Positions 22,002 to 31,903 of a DNA stretch of 64,000 bases are shown here, one piece after another. Origin of the DNA: Clostridia bacterium UC5.1-1D2 (GTDB lineage: Bacteria; Bacillota; Clostridia; Lachnospirales; Lachnospiraceae). Under the pieces are notes generated by a model. It saw only the letters and a program-made list of their open reading frames with translations. It had not been told where the DNA came from and searched no databases. Every line of letters starts with the position of its first letter. Position 1 is the stretch's first letter. The DNA is taken from the NCBI GenBank assembly GCA_001304855.1, contig BBZN01000018.1:24670-88669 (forward strand), in the 5' to 3' direction. The position numbers and the translations under genes are program-made.

Positions 22002-22045
22002 AAAAGACACCGTCAGGTTCAAGGTAAACTTGACGGTGTCTTTTT
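22002..22045 (+). terminator. Terminator after amt
   Basis: A perfect 14-bp stem AAAAGACACCGTCA/TGACGGTGTCTTTT followed by T. It marks the end of the housekeeping block. Confidence 0.9.
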
Positions 22046-22076
22046 ACTACCTTCAATATTTGATATAGGATGGTTA

Positions 22077-22141
22077 TTTTTTACATTGAGACTGCTGTTT
22101 TTTACAACTGAAATTCAAAAAAAGAGAAAACATGTTATAAT
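22077..22141 (+). promoter_or_regulatory. Candidate promoter with direct repeats for module 1
   Basis: A perfect TATAAT at 22136-22141 has no good -35 box. Upstream are two exact copies of TTTTTTACA, at 22077 and 22098, 21 bases apart, which is two helical turns. This spacing is typical of LytTR-type regulators, and two LytTR genes lie in the locus, so activator-dependent expression is inferred. The binding protein is not shown by the sequence. Confidence 0.4.
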
Positions 22142-22176
22142 TTTTTGTAAGAGGCAGAGGAGGGGGAGGAAAGCGT

Positions 22177-22801
22177 ATGGGGATAGCAGCGGAAAAGATG
22201 AGCAGGGAATTTATCCGGGAGATGGACTGTTTAAAGGTACTATGTATTGAAAATGCCGTCGGGAAACTTAAGGAGAAGGGAGAGAAGGCAGCTTCTTGTG
22301 CATCGGTACACATGGAAAAAAGTCTTGATAAGCTTTGTAAGACATATAATACACTCCGTTCCGGAGGAGAAACAGGAGAGTTAAGCTGTATTACAGAAAA
22401 CTGCATGGTACAGGATGGATGCATATGACAGCAGAGACAGAGCGTCCACTGCAGAGTGCGGATTTGCACTGGACTTTTTAGATTTTTCCGATATATTACG
22501 TTCCTGCGCCGAGCCTATTGTTAAAAGCTTTGATAAACAAAGCCGTGTGAAGGAATATGAACTGGATAAGATTCTTTACAAGATTGCTGATCAGATCCGT
22601 ATGGAAACAGATTATTATATTTCGGATATATTATGCAGGGTACTGAGAAAATCCGGACGGGAACTTTTTGGAATCGGGATTGTTAATATTATGCTGGGGG
22701 AGTATCTTGATCAGGCACGATGGATTACGGGTTGGAATCAAGGGGAGCCAATGTCATATGAGGCGTATGTGTGCTTATGGGGGAAGAAGGATTGTGTTTG
22801 A
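22177..22801 (+). CDS. Family A protein, module 1 (one frameshift)
   Basis: A protein of about 208 residues with no recognised domain, first gene of module 1. It shares WYRMDAYDSRDRAS and KEYELDKILYKIADQI with the gene at 53980-54648 (WFRLDAYDFRNRAS, KEYELDAIQYKLAEQI) and more weakly with 58131-58734. One extra A near 22398 shifts the frame; removing it links the two halves. GGAGG lies before the ATG. Its constant presence beside VgrG-like and PAAR-like genes suggests a structural or adaptor part of the spike complex; this is inference. Confidence 0.65.
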
Positions 22802-23369
22802 AGATAAACAGATCGCAGAACAACGGTATTGGGAGAAAAGAAAGAAGTTTACAGGGATAGGGACCGGGATATACTCCAGAGATGAATTGTTGGAATTTAG
22901 AGAATTCAGGCTGTTCAGTGGGAAGGTTGGAGTGATTCTGCCTGTTGTTTTCAATGATATGGAGATTGAGGAAGCCAGGCAAAAATACCACTCTGAACAG
23001 CGTCCTGAAATAATAAAAACAAATTCCGACGGGTCAATTAATTTTGCGTTTAATTTGGTGGGACAGGCTGATCCTAATAGAAAGCCAGAAACAATTATAT
23101 TTGATTTCCGCCGTATGATGAAGCTCCTTCATCCAACAAATATCTGTCTGAACATTGATTCTAAACCGGATGCACCCTGCCCCTACGCATGGATGGAATT
23201 TACCAGTTGTGCGGTAAATGAAAACCTCTATAATATGCTGTCACTTTATCTGATTGGAGATGAGCTTTTAATGATGATGTTTAACTGTCCTCTGGAGGAG
23301 AGGACAGAATGGCTTCTATGCCTTTCCCAGATCAGAGAAATGGTAATCGATTATAGTAAGGAGGTTTGA
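22794..23369 (+). CDS. Family B protein, module 1
   Basis: A 191-residue protein beginning at a GTG that overlaps the end of family A, with GGGGGAAGAAGG upstream. It has a clear relative at 60864-61455 and a truncated one at 47297. Shared features are an E-F-R-L-F/H-K-V segment followed by LP, then a Y-P/H-S-E-x-R-P motif, and near the end FNCP(L/E)EE. It always lies directly upstream of the VgrG-like gene, so it may be a spike chaperone or adaptor, comparable in position to the DcrB/DUF1795 (Eag) adaptors of type VI systems, though I see no sequence match. Confidence 0.65.
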   Translation: MFEDKQIAEQRYWEKRKKFTGIGTGIYSRDELLEFREFRLFSGKVGVILPVVFNDMEIEEARQKYHSEQRPEIIKTNSDGSINFAFNLVGQADPNRKPETIIFDFRRMMKLLHPTNICLNIDSKPDAPCPYAWMEFTSCAVNENLYNMLSLYLIGDELLMMMFNCPLEERTEWLLCLSQIREMVIDYSKEV

Positions 23370-23370
23370 G

Positions 23371-24720
23371 ATGAGTATAACCCGTATTTTTACAGAACCA
23401 TTTGAAATATTGAATATTGTTACCTGCAGGATTCATATGGAAGTAAACGAGCATTTTTCGGCTGTTGTGGAAGGTTATGTACAGTTGGAGGAGGAAGGAT
23501 ACCTCGAGGATATGATGAGCCAGACCTTTGTCATAAAAGCATACGCAGAAGATGAGGTAATGGATCTGTTTCGGGGAAATATCAATGATATACTGCTCAA
23601 TGGCGAGGGAGGATTAAACCGGATAGTGGTTTCTGCCAAATCCAAGACAGTAATGCTTGATTCGGAAAAGCATTTCCGCACATTTCATGGAATAGGACAG
23701 ACATTCCGCCAAATTACAGACGCCGTACTGTCATTTACAAGGGACGTATCTACTATCCATCCAAAAGGCAGAGGAATCTGTTCGGATGGCCTTATAGTAC
23801 AGTATTGGGAGACAGATTGGGAATTTTTAAAACGTCTTGCTTCTCAGCTTAATACCGTATTGGTGGCCGATTGCACAAATGATTCAATCTGCTTCTATTT
23901 TGGCAATCCAGACAGGAGGAACGGAGAGCATCTGGATATGAAGGGGCATCGGATGAGGAGATACATTGGCTTTGGAGGGACAGAAGCAGTGGAATATGTT
24001 GTATCTTCATATAAAAAGTTTAAGCTGTGCGATCAGGTTTTTATAGGAGGAGAACCTTATTATGTGTATAAAATCAAGTCTTCCTATCATAAAAAAGAAT
24101 TAGTATTTGAATATACGTTTCGCACATCCGGGGAGTTTAAAACAACCCCAGTCAGATGTGAGAAAATCAAAGGAATTTCAATTAATGGAGAGGTCACCGA
24201 TGTGCGTGAAACCGAGGTAAGGGTGCGCCTGTCAAGCGAAGCCGACTTTGACTTTGGTTCTTCCCTTTGGTTTCCATATTCAACCGTCTATTCATCGCCG
24301 GATGGAACAGGATGGTATTGTATGCCGGAGAAGGGAGACAGCATTAGGCTGCATATTCCTGGGTCAAAGGAACAGTCTGCCTTCGTTATCAGTGCGGTGC
24401 ATATGGATAATGACTCCAGTCTGCGGGAGAATCCGGATGAGAAATCCATCAGAACAAAATATAATAAGGAAATCAGGCTGACACCACAAAGAATACTTAT
24501 TACCAATAATCATGGTATGTCAATTATTCTGGATGATAATGAAGGAATATTAATAAAGAGCAATAAAAAAATAGAGGTTGTATCGGAGGCGGGAATAGAA
24601 CTTAAAGGCGGGCAAGTAAATATGGAAGGAAAAAAAGGAGTTCTTTTAATGGAGGGGCCTAATATGATTATGGTCAGAGACGGAATAAAAGAGCAGGGGA
24701 TGAACATCGAGCACCGTTAG
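23371..24720 (+). CDS. VgrG / gpD-like spike protein, module 1
   Basis: A 449-residue spike protein. The first 250 residues resemble the phage gpD/gp27-like hub, with QYWETDWEFLKRLASQL as the most typical segment (compare the Y-x-E-S/T-D-W-E/A-F-x-x-R motif of VgrG/gpD). An OB-fold of the gp5 type follows, with WFPYSTVYSSPDGTGWYCMP and GDSIRLHIPG, and then a repetitive beta-rich tail ending in charged residues. A good AAGGAGG lies ahead. In contractile systems such proteins form the trimeric tip of the inner tube and carry effectors. The frame is intact. Paralogues are at 47533, 61476 and, more distantly, 28756, 51769 and 62915. Confidence 0.85.
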   Translation: MSITRIFTEPFEILNIVTCRIHMEVNEHFSAVVEGYVQLEEEGYLEDMMSQTFVIKAYAEDEVMDLFRGNINDILLNGEGGLNRIVVSAKSKTVMLDSEKHFRTFHGIGQTFRQITDAVLSFTRDVSTIHPKGRGICSDGLIVQYWETDWEFLKRLASQLNTVLVADCTNDSICFYFGNPDRRNGEHLDMKGHRMRRYIGFGGTEAVEYVVSSYKKFKLCDQVFIGGEPYYVYKIKSSYHKKELVFEYTFRTSGEFKTTPVRCEKIKGISINGEVTDVRETEVRVRLSSEADFDFGSSLWFPYSTVYSSPDGTGWYCMPEKGDSIRLHIPGSKEQSAFVISAVHMDNDSSLRENPDEKSIRTKYNKEIRLTPQRILITNNHGMSIILDDNEGILIKSNKKIEVVSEAGIELKGGQVNMEGKKGVLLMEGPNMIMVRDGIKEQGMNIEHR

Positions 24721-24732
24721 GAGGAGAGGAAG

Positions 24733-25157
24733 ATGACGAATAATAGTAGCGCATCGGATAATCTGGAGGCTGCCAGATATGAAGTTCCAAAACAGGAAAT
24801 TGTAGTTAACGGCGCTATGATTTCCTGCACATTTGCAAAGACTGGAAACATTATCTTAAGGTTCCCTTCTGTCACGGTATAATGCAAAGCGGTAAAAATT
24901 GCGCCCATGATGCCCACTGTGTTCCCTGGGAAAACATTGAGCCTTTCAAAGAATGCTTGTCTCCCCATATGAAAAAGGCAGTCAGTGCTATTCTGCAGCA
25001 GGGAAATGTGGGGGACAGAAAAGAGTTATATAACAGTGTTTTACAAACAATTACACATAATGAAATAAATTATGGAAAATATCCTGTACCCTGTATTCTT
25101 GAGCTTTTGGACAGGTGGTTTGATGCGGACGAAAAAACACAGTTAATGATATTATGA
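24733..25157 (+). CDS. DUF4280 PAAR-like tip protein, module 1 (one frameshift)
   Basis: A protein of about 141 residues with the DUF4280 pattern: VVNGAMISCTFA near residue 30, a cysteine-rich loop (CHGIMQSGKNCAHDAHC) and NIEPFKEC. DUF4280 proteins are PAAR-like and cap VgrG spikes. One A is lost near 24855 (NIILKVPFCHG). The stop overlaps the ATG of the next gene (ATGA), so tip and partner are translated together. It lies 12 bases after the spike gene, as expected for a spike-tip pair. Confidence 0.78.
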
Positions 25158-26476
25158 GTTTTGGATGGAAGATAAAACAGGAATTAACCAGCCTGTTAAA
25201 AAGGCTTAAAACTTCTCTGGGTGAAGCCTCCTTTCAAAATCATTTTAAATATTTAAGAGCATCTTCACCAGAAAGCCAACGTTTTGTGAATGCAGAGATA
25301 AAGCAGAATATTGCAGTACTGGAAATCGAAAAGTTTGAGGAAGAACTCCTGCGTGATTTCAGCACCAGTTTTGAAAATGAAGATGAAAAGTTTAGTGGGG
25401 TAGTGAGAAGGCTCAATCGCTTGAAAGACAGACTGCTTGAGACAGCAGCATATATGGACGACGAGAATATAATCTCTAATCTGACTAAGAATGAAGAATT
25501 CAAAAATGAACTTAACGAGTTCATTTTTGAAATAGATAAAATTACAGGTGAAATTGAAGGCTGGGAAGAAAATGAATACCATTTGCTTACAACTAACTCT
25601 TTTCTCGTATGCAGATGCGGCGGTATTATTACCTTTTTGAATTCCGGACAGGATTACCAAATGGCTACAGACAATATAATTGCAAGTATTTTTATAATGA
25701 TAACAGAGTTTAAAGAAGCCTGCCAAATGGCTATAGAAAATTATAGTTTAGTTAAACTGGATGATAACCAGAAAATACAGAATTCTTACGAGGCAGCCTT
25801 AAAAGGTCTTGAATATTTTGAACAATCTTTATTAGAAAAAGCTGAAGGAGATATGCCCGCGGAAACTGCTATTTATGTGGAATTGATAACCCATTCCTAT
25901 AATGACGAATACCAGAAACAAACCATGTCGGTTGTATCGTTAATAAGCCTTCAGGTTGCATCCATATCTTTTTTGCTTTCCACCATTTTGCTTTCACAGA
26001 CAGAGCGTTATTTTGAAAGCTCATCAAGTATAGCGGATACTGGTTCTGCATTTATCAGTTTTCTTGAATCTCTGAAGACCGGAGACGATTTGGGTATAAT
26101 TTCGCAACTAGGCGGAGGTATTATAGCTCAATTCAATAATTTATATACTTTGGTTATCAGTATTGCAGGTTTTTTTTATTTTTCCTATGAAACTTGGATT
26201 GAAAATATTAGAATAACTGTTTTCACAGATACCCACGCGCATGTCAGCCAGAGGAAACTTGAAAAAACAGGGAAGCTGCTGGAGGGACAATATATTCAGA
26301 GATATGGAAAAGAGGAATACAATAGTGGTAATGAAGGGAGGGGATTGATGTGGAAGGAGGAGCCGGGAGAGTATATTAGAAGGTTGGAGCATAAGGGGGA
26401 TAACTTGGAAAATAAATTAAAAGAGGATAAGTTTAGGTCATTGAAAGAAAGGATGGGATATTTTGATCCTACTTAA
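25154..26476 (+). CDS. Candidate cargo/effector with C..GG..SGQ motif, module 1
   Basis: A 440-residue protein. The N-terminal half is helical and charged. In the middle is LTTNSFLVCRCGGIITFLNSGQ, shared with the products at 49369 and 59621. After it come two or three hydrophobic stretches (VVSLISLQVASISFLLSTILL; LYTLVISIAGFFYF) and a charged C-terminus. Translation is coupled to the PAAR-like gene. The motif resembles a region found in extended PAAR-like proteins; the variable hydrophobic region could be a membrane-acting effector. No known toxin domain is recognised. The last codons take part in the tandem duplication that follows. Confidence 0.6.
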   Translation: MSFGWKIKQELTSLLKRLKTSLGEASFQNHFKYLRASSPESQRFVNAEIKQNIAVLEIEKFEEELLRDFSTSFENEDEKFSGVVRRLNRLKDRLLETAAYMDDENIISNLTKNEEFKNELNEFIFEIDKITGEIEGWEENEYHLLTTNSFLVCRCGGIITFLNSGQDYQMATDNIIASIFIMITEFKEACQMAIENYSLVKLDDNQKIQNSYEAALKGLEYFEQSLLEKAEGDMPAETAIYVELITHSYNDEYQKQTMSVVSLISLQVASISFLLSTILLSQTERYFESSSSIADTGSAFISFLESLKTGDDLGIISQLGGGIIAQFNNLYTLVISIAGFFYFSYETWIENIRITVFTDTHAHVSQRKLEKTGKLLEGQYIQRYGKEEYNSGNEGRGLMWKEEPGEYIRRLEHKGDNLENKLKEDKFRSLKERMGYFDPT

Positions 26477-27565
26477 AAAGAACAAATACAAATTAATACG
26501 AATAGTTCTTATTGTAATAGCTGGTTTGTCTATATGCTCTTGCCAGAAGAAACGGATTGTGATTAGAGTTGTACCGCCATCAAATATATATGACACAGAT
26601 GACTTGGCAGTCATTGATGGAAATTATCAGAGAGCGTTAAATCGCTGCCAGGAAAGATTGAAGGAGTTGCCGGAAGACAGTCTGGAAGCGGCTCAGGTAT
26701 ATAAACAGATGGGAGGCATTTACGCTGCATTTTTGAAGGATAAAGATAATGCTTTGAAATATATAGAAAAAGCAATCGAGATAGATAAAAGAGAACATGA
26801 TGAGTTGGGTTTAGCGGAAGATTATAATGAATTGTCTAAAATCTATATTATAAACCATGAAAACCCGGAGGAGGGTTTGCCATATCTGGATATGGCGGAA
26901 GAAATTTATGAAAGGTATGGATGGACGAATACCCTTGCAATGGGCGAAACATTGGCCAAAAAAGGCCGTATTTATAGAGAAATGGGGGAATATAAGAAGA
27001 GCATAGATTATTTAGAGCAGGCGCAGGAAATCTTTAGGGAGAATCAGGCTGAAGACGCTTTGGTATATGTAAATATAGGGCGGACTTATATAGAAATGGG
27101 CAGGTATGTAGAAGCGGAAGAACAGTTTTTAAAAGCGATGGAGATTTATGAAATAAGTGGAGATGATTATTGGATGGCTGAGACAAGCTACCAAATGGGA
27201 TGGCTTCATTTAATACAGGGGAATCATGAGGAAGAAATCTTCTGGTATGAAAAAGCTTTGGAACATTATAATGAAGATAATTATCAAGACAGAGCCCTTA
27301 TTTACAACAACATAGCAGTAGCCGGCTATAATCTGGGATGGGGGCCTGAACAGGTGCTGACAATGTGTATTAAGGCATGCAGGGATATTGAAAAAGTGAA
27401 TCCGAGATATCCTTTGATAGAAGAAGATATACGCGATTATAAACACAACCTGGAAATGTTCTATAAAGGCTGGACCCGAGACATGTCTGACGAAGCTTTG
27501 AGGCGTATTATAAAGGGGCGGTTCTGGAAGGAAGAGAGTGGGATTATGAAAATGAGGGGGAATGA
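26463..27565 (+). CDS. TPR-repeat lipoprotein, copy 1 (one frameshift)
   Basis: A lipoprotein with a basic N-terminus, hydrophobic core and ICSC lipobox (Cys27), followed by about seven helical TPR-like pairs (for example KYIEKAIEIDKREHDELGLA, SIDYLEQAQEI, EEQFLKAMEI). It would sit on the outer face of the membrane. The start is a TTG, with AAGGATGGG upstream, inside the end of the motif gene. Compared with copy 2, one base is lost near 27493, so the native end is at 27563-27565. Its place after a hydrophobic candidate effector and its duplication suggest an immunity role; a structural tether is the alternative. Confidence 0.72.
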
Positions 27566-27655
27566 AAATGTATTCATATCAAAACACGGTACTCCCTGTA
27601 GAGCGTAAAATAAAAGAGGATACGCGTAAGACATTGAAAGAAGGGATGGGATATT

Positions 27656-28759
27656 TTGAACCAGCTTAAAAAGAACAAATACAAACTAATATTAATATTT
27701 CTTATTGTAATAGCTGGTTTGTCTATATGCTCTTGCCAGAAGAAACGGATTGTGATAAGGGTTGTACCGCCATCAAATATATACGATACAGATGACTTGG
27801 CAGTCATTGATGGAAATTATCAGAGAGCGTTAAATCGCTGCCAGGAAAGATTGAAGGAGTTGCCGGAAGACAGTTTGGAAGCGGCTCAGGTATATAAACA
27901 GATGGGAGGCATTTACGCTGTTTTTTTGGAGGATGAGGATAATGCTTTAAAATATATAGAGAAAGCAATCGAGATAGATAAAAGAGAACATGATGAGCTG
28001 GGTTTAGCGGAAGATTATAATGAATTGTCTAAAATCTATTTTAGAAACCATGAAAACCCGGAGGAGGGCTTGCCATATCTGGATATGGCGGAAGAAATTT
28101 ATGAAAGGCATGGATGGACGAATACCGTTGCAATGGGGGAAACATTGGCTAATAAAGGCCGTATTTATAGTTCAATGAGGGAATATAAGAAGAGCATAGA
28201 TTATTTAGAACAGGCACAGGAAATCTTTAAGGAGAATCGGGGCGAATACATTGCGGTATACCTAGAAATGGGGCAAGCCTATATAGAAATGGGCAGGTAT
28301 GGAGAAGGGGAAGAACAGTTTTTAAAAGCAATGGAGATCTGTGAAATAAGTGGAGATGATTATTGGATGGCTGAGACAAGCTACCAAATAGGATGGCTTC
28401 ATTTTACACAGGGGAATCATGAGGAAGAAATCTTCTGGTATGAAAAAGCTTTGGAATATTATAAAGTAGATAATTATCAAGACAGAGCCCTTATTTACAA
28501 CAACATAGCAGTAGCCGGCTATAATCTGGGATGGGGGCCTGAACAGGTGCTGACAATGTGCATTAAGGCATGCAGGGATATTGAAAAAGTGAATCCTGAA
28601 AATCGCTTGACAGAGCAATCCAAGCGAAACTATAAACACAACCTGGAAATGTTCTACAAAGGCTGGACCCGCGACATGTCTGACGACCGCTTTGAGGCGT
28701 ATTATAAAGGGGCGGTTCTGGAAGGAAGAGAGTGGGATTATGAAAATGAGGGGGAATGA
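27656..28759 (+). CDS. TPR-repeat lipoprotein, copy 2
   Basis: An intact 367-residue second copy, nearly identical to the first across its length, with small differences such as MGQAYIEMGRYGEGEEQF in place of IGRTYIEMGRYVEAEEQF. It has the same TTG start, the same ICSC lipobox at Cys27 and the same TPR array. The stop overlaps the ATG of the second spike gene (ATGA). Divergence is concentrated in a few substitutions, implying a recent duplication. A more distant relative is at 50660-51755 in module 2. Confidence 0.78.
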   Translation: MNQLKKNKYKLILIFLIVIAGLSICSCQKKRIVIRVVPPSNIYDTDDLAVIDGNYQRALNRCQERLKELPEDSLEAAQVYKQMGGIYAVFLEDEDNALKYIEKAIEIDKREHDELGLAEDYNELSKIYFRNHENPEEGLPYLDMAEEIYERHGWTNTVAMGETLANKGRIYSSMREYKKSIDYLEQAQEIFKENRGEYIAVYLEMGQAYIEMGRYGEGEEQFLKAMEICEISGDDYWMAETSYQIGWLHFTQGNHEEEIFWYEKALEYYKVDNYQDRALIYNNIAVAGYNLGWGPEQVLTMCIKACRDIEKVNPENRLTEQSKRNYKHNLEMFYKGWTRDMSDDRFEAYYKGAVLEGREWDYENEGE

Positions 28760-30344
28760 AAATGTATTCATATCAAAACACGGTACTCCGTATAGAGAGC
28801 GAAATCCAAATTTTCCAATTAAATTATTTATATATAGAAGAACAATTTAATAAACATATGGAATTCAATCTCCAGGGTATTATTTCCAGCCAGTGTTATA
28901 AAGAATACGAGAACAAAGGTATGCTGGGCCGGAAAATGAGCTTTTATGACAGCGAGAATGGCAAGAACAGCCTGTTATGCCGTGGGATTGTGACAGAAGC
29001 AGAAATATATACATCAGACGGGATACATTACATTTCAATGAAAGGAAATTCAGCTAGTGCAGCTCTGGACTGTGAGAAAAAGAGCCGCTCTTTTCAGGAT
29101 ATTTCTATGACATACAGAGAACTTCTGCAAATCATTTCAGGAGAGGAATTCACGGTGTTTTACAAGTTGTCAGAAGAAAAAATGTTGACATCTCCGATGA
29201 TACAGTATATGGAAACTGATTGGGAATTCATCCTGCGTCTGGCAGGCCGGTTGCATACGGTTGTAACTGTGGAGGCTTTAACTGAGAAGTGCTCATTGAG
29301 TATCGGAACGCGCAAAGGAAGAGCTTATGAAGCCGATGATTCCGATACAGTTGAATATTATGCTCATAAAAACCAAAAGGGCATGTAGCATTATGTTGTC
29401 ATATTATGCACCGGGACAATATGTACTTAGGTGATACAATATGTCTGAAAGGCAGAAACTGGATTATAACTGAAAAAAGAATTTGGTTTAAGCAGGGAAA
29501 CATAGAAAAAGAGTATGCTTTAGGAAGTATAAGTGATCAGGAATTACCAGCTATAATAAACCAACGGCTTTTGGGAGCGGTAATTTCCGGGAAGGTTTTG
29601 AAAAGACAAAAGGAATATTTGAAAATCTGGTTGAAAATTGATAAGGAGCAGAATGAGGAAACCGCATTTTGGTATCCATATCTGCCTGAAACAGGAAACC
29701 TGATGTACTCTCTCCCGGAAGAGGGAGCAGAAGTTACGCTTAATTTTCCGGATTGTAATGAGGGGAATGCTTTTGCCGGATATTGCACTCATCCTGTCTG
29801 TAATTCTGGAAAATTGGATTATAGAATTAAAAAGATACAGATTCCTAATGATAAGAGTTTTAGTATGACTCCTAATTCAATTGTATTTCAAAGTAAACAC
29901 CATGATAAAAGGAATACTGCCAGAATAAATGATCCATTTGGTATGTCTTTTTTATCCAACACACGGATTCAGTTAATGGCAAAAGGAGAGCTTAACTTCC
30001 GAGCAGGACTGTCTTTGACTATTTTAGCACAAAATCAGATAAGGGCAGCCCAATCTGGAGATAAAAACTGGATTGAAATAAGCGGAAACCGGATATGTTA
30101 TCAATCTGAGAAATATCAGACATCCAGTGTTATTCATGAAAGCAGTCCTTTTATATCAAAGCAAATTTCTGATACGGCAGGTGAGTCTGACTATTCTTTA
30201 TTTGTATATTTTGCAGGTATGCTGGCGCAAGGGAAATGTGATGATGTGGAAAAGAAAATGATGGGCTCGATCCCGGCGTTAGGAGCAACGAAAGGCCAAA
30301 TTCGTGGAACAGAACAGATGGGCCTGAAAGTGAGCAGGAGGTAA
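28756..30344 (+). CDS. Second, divergent VgrG-like spike protein, module 1 (one frameshift)
   Basis: A spike-like protein of about 530 residues. It retains IQYMETDWEFILRLAGRL (hub motif) and an OB-like part with AFWYPYLPETGNLMYSLPEEG and VTLNFPD. The tail differs from the first spike: it ends in a glycine/alanine-containing segment (GSIPALGATKGQIRG) with no clear beta-helix. One A is probably lost near 29377. It has no PAAR-like gene of its own. Modules 1 and 2 have the same pairing of a full and a divergent spike, and module 3 appears to as well, so the two may assemble together or serve alternative tips. Confidence 0.7.
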
Positions 30345-30351
30345 ACAAGAA

Positions 30352-30873
30352 ATGGATTATTTTTGGCTCCGGCAGGATCGCCGGTATGTAAATCCGCCTG
30401 TTATTGAAGGATTCTACACAAGAATGCGCAGGAAAGATTTTGTGCCGGAAAACCGATACAAAATACCGGATCGGAATGTAGTTTATTGCGATTCCGATAA
30501 AAATCTGGATTTTACAGATGTTTTGGACAGACAGTTATTTCTTGTCAGCGAAAAGGTTAAGAACGTTTTTAAATTATATGAAAAAAGCATTATTTATAAA
30601 TGCTTTTGCCTTCTCAATAATCAGAAAAACGAGTACATGCTGTACTATGCGCCTCTGATTTCAGAGATCGATAGTTTTTTTAATGAAAATGAGCTGACAC
30701 TGAAAGGTGAAGGCATGGGCTCCAGCAGTATTTTTCGGGTAAAATGTGAAAGCAGAGAAGTTATTGTGGTACGCCTGGATGTAGCAGAAAGTCTTTTAAG
30801 AAGAAATCCAGAGGGGATAGAGCTGAGAAAAATAAGGATTCACAGTCCATTGACCGTCAATAAACCGTTATAA
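30352..30873 (+). CDS. Family C protein, module 1
   Basis: A 173-residue protein starting MDYFWLRQDRRYVNPPVI, with relatives at 53417-53950 and 58731-59243. All share an N-terminal Y-x-L/V-x-x-D-x-R segment, a central DVLDRQLFLVSE-type segment and a C-terminal V-R-L-D-V-(A/V)-E-S-(L/I)-L-R-R motif. The opening resembles that of the Imm11/DUF1629 group, but I am not certain of homology. It is the last gene of the module, eight bases after the second spike. A role as an adaptor or immunity protein is possible. Confidence 0.62.
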   Translation: MDYFWLRQDRRYVNPPVIEGFYTRMRRKDFVPENRYKIPDRNVVYCDSDKNLDFTDVLDRQLFLVSEKVKNVFKLYEKSIIYKCFCLLNNQKNEYMLYYAPLISEIDSFFNENELTLKGEGMGSSSIFRVKCESREVIVVRLDVAESLLRRNPEGIELRKIRIHSPLTVNKPL

Positions 30874-30988
30874 CATTTTCCGCATATCCGGGCGATGTTT
30901 TAGCAGTATAGTTTTTTATCTTTTTGCCGATAAATAGAATAACAGAACTGTTGTCATCTGAATTACATTGTATCAAGGGGGAAGGGAT

Positions 30989-31903
30989 ATGATTGATATT
31001 CTGATTTGTGAAGATAATGCGGCATTGTGTAACGGAATCAAAGAAATTATAGAAATGTGGTCGCAGAAGATTGGAGAGGAAGTCAGAATCGGTCTGTGCT
31101 TTTCAGGAAAAAGTCTCAGAAACCACCTGGAATATGAACAACGGCCAGATCTCTTGTTCCTGGATATAAAACTGGGAGATGAAAACGGTGTGGAGATTGG
31201 AGACTATATCAGGGAACAATTGAAAGATGAAACCATTCAGATTGTATTTATATCATCCTATACACAGTATGCCATAGATTTATTCAAGCTAAGGCCATTT
31301 GATTTTTTAATCAAACCGGTCAACTATAAAGCTGCTGAAAAAGTTCTTTTAAAGTATCTTGAAATTAAGCAAAGAAATGAGGAACAAAAATATTATTTTG
31401 TTTTTCAGAACAGGAAACAGGTCTTCCGTGTGGAGCAATCAGACATTTTATACTTCCAAAGCAATGGCAGAAAAATATCAATTATTACAGATACCCCCCG
31501 AAAGCCTGCTCTTGAATATTATGGAACACTTTCAGACGTAGTGGGGCAACTAGATAAAACCCGGTTTTGGAATATACATAAGTCCTTTCTTGTAAATGTT
31601 GAATATGTAACAAATATTGGCTATAACAAATTTTCTCTTAAAAACGGTGAAGTGATACCGGTGAGCCGTTCAAGAAGAAGGATGTTCAGCATTGGATTTT
31701 ACAATATTTTGATTCACATGGGGACAGCATCTAAACATACCGCCTCCCCAAAAGCCCCACATCATCCCCGGATAACCCCTGTCCGCCGCAGCCCGCCCAA
31801 AGGCCTGGGACACCAGCCTCAAATTCAGTGTGTGGCCCCTGCAAACTCGTATTTGAGGCTGTTCTCCCGGGATGCGCGTCGCGCAGATGAGGGGAAAAGT
31901 TAA
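30989..31903 (+). CDS. LytTR-family response regulator
   Basis: A response regulator with a receiver domain (phospho-acceptor Asp in LLFLDIKLGDENG; KPVNY near its end) and a LytTR DNA-binding domain (ILYFQSNGRKI, FWNIHKSFLVNVEYV, VIPVSRSRRR). ATG 30989 with AGGGGGAAGGG is preferred. There is no kinase directly beside it in the same direction. The LytTR domain should end near 31720; about 60 further residues, rich in Pro, Ser and Arg, are encoded by a GC-rich inverted-repeat region, so the native end may have been replaced. It may regulate modules through direct-repeat sites. Confidence 0.82.
   Translation: MIDILICEDNAALCNGIKEIIEMWSQKIGEEVRIGLCFSGKSLRNHLEYEQRPDLLFLDIKLGDENGVEIGDYIREQLKDETIQIVFISSYTQYAIDLFKLRPFDFLIKPVNYKAAEKVLLKYLEIKQRNEEQKYYFVFQNRKQVFRVEQSDILYFQSNGRKISIITDTPRKPALEYYGTLSDVVGQLDKTRFWNIHKSFLVNVEYVTNIGYNKFSLKNGEVIPVSRSRRRMFSIGFYNILIHMGTASKHTASPKAPHHPRITPVRRSPPKGLGHQPQIQCVAPANSYLRLFSRDARRADEGKS
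31814..31861. repeat. GC-rich inverted repeat between convergent genes
   Basis: CAGCCTCAAAT (31814-31824) and its exact complement (31851-31861) flank a 26-base loop. They lie in a GC-rich stretch (about 31740-31905) that contrasts sharply with the AT-rich surroundings. It also contains GCGCGTCGCGC. It may be a REP/MITE-type insertion or a bidirectional terminator. Confidence 0.5.

Larger units (their letters stand above)
26418..28789 (+). repeat. Tandem duplication of lipoprotein gene unit
   Basis: Two units of about 1.19 kb (26418-27610 and 27611 to about 28790) are nearly identical. Each runs from the last codons of the motif gene, through the TPR lipoprotein, to the first 12 or so codons of the second spike gene. 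Copy 1 therefore ends in a dead spike start (27566-27600), and copy 2 begins with a dead tail of the motif gene (27611-27660). This is the signature of an unequal recombination or replication slippage event. Confidence 0.85.

Noticed and set aside
30352..30873. Firm assignment of family C as an Imm11/DUF1629 immunity protein
   Set aside because: Only the opening motif is similar; the rest shows no convincing match, so the role is left open.
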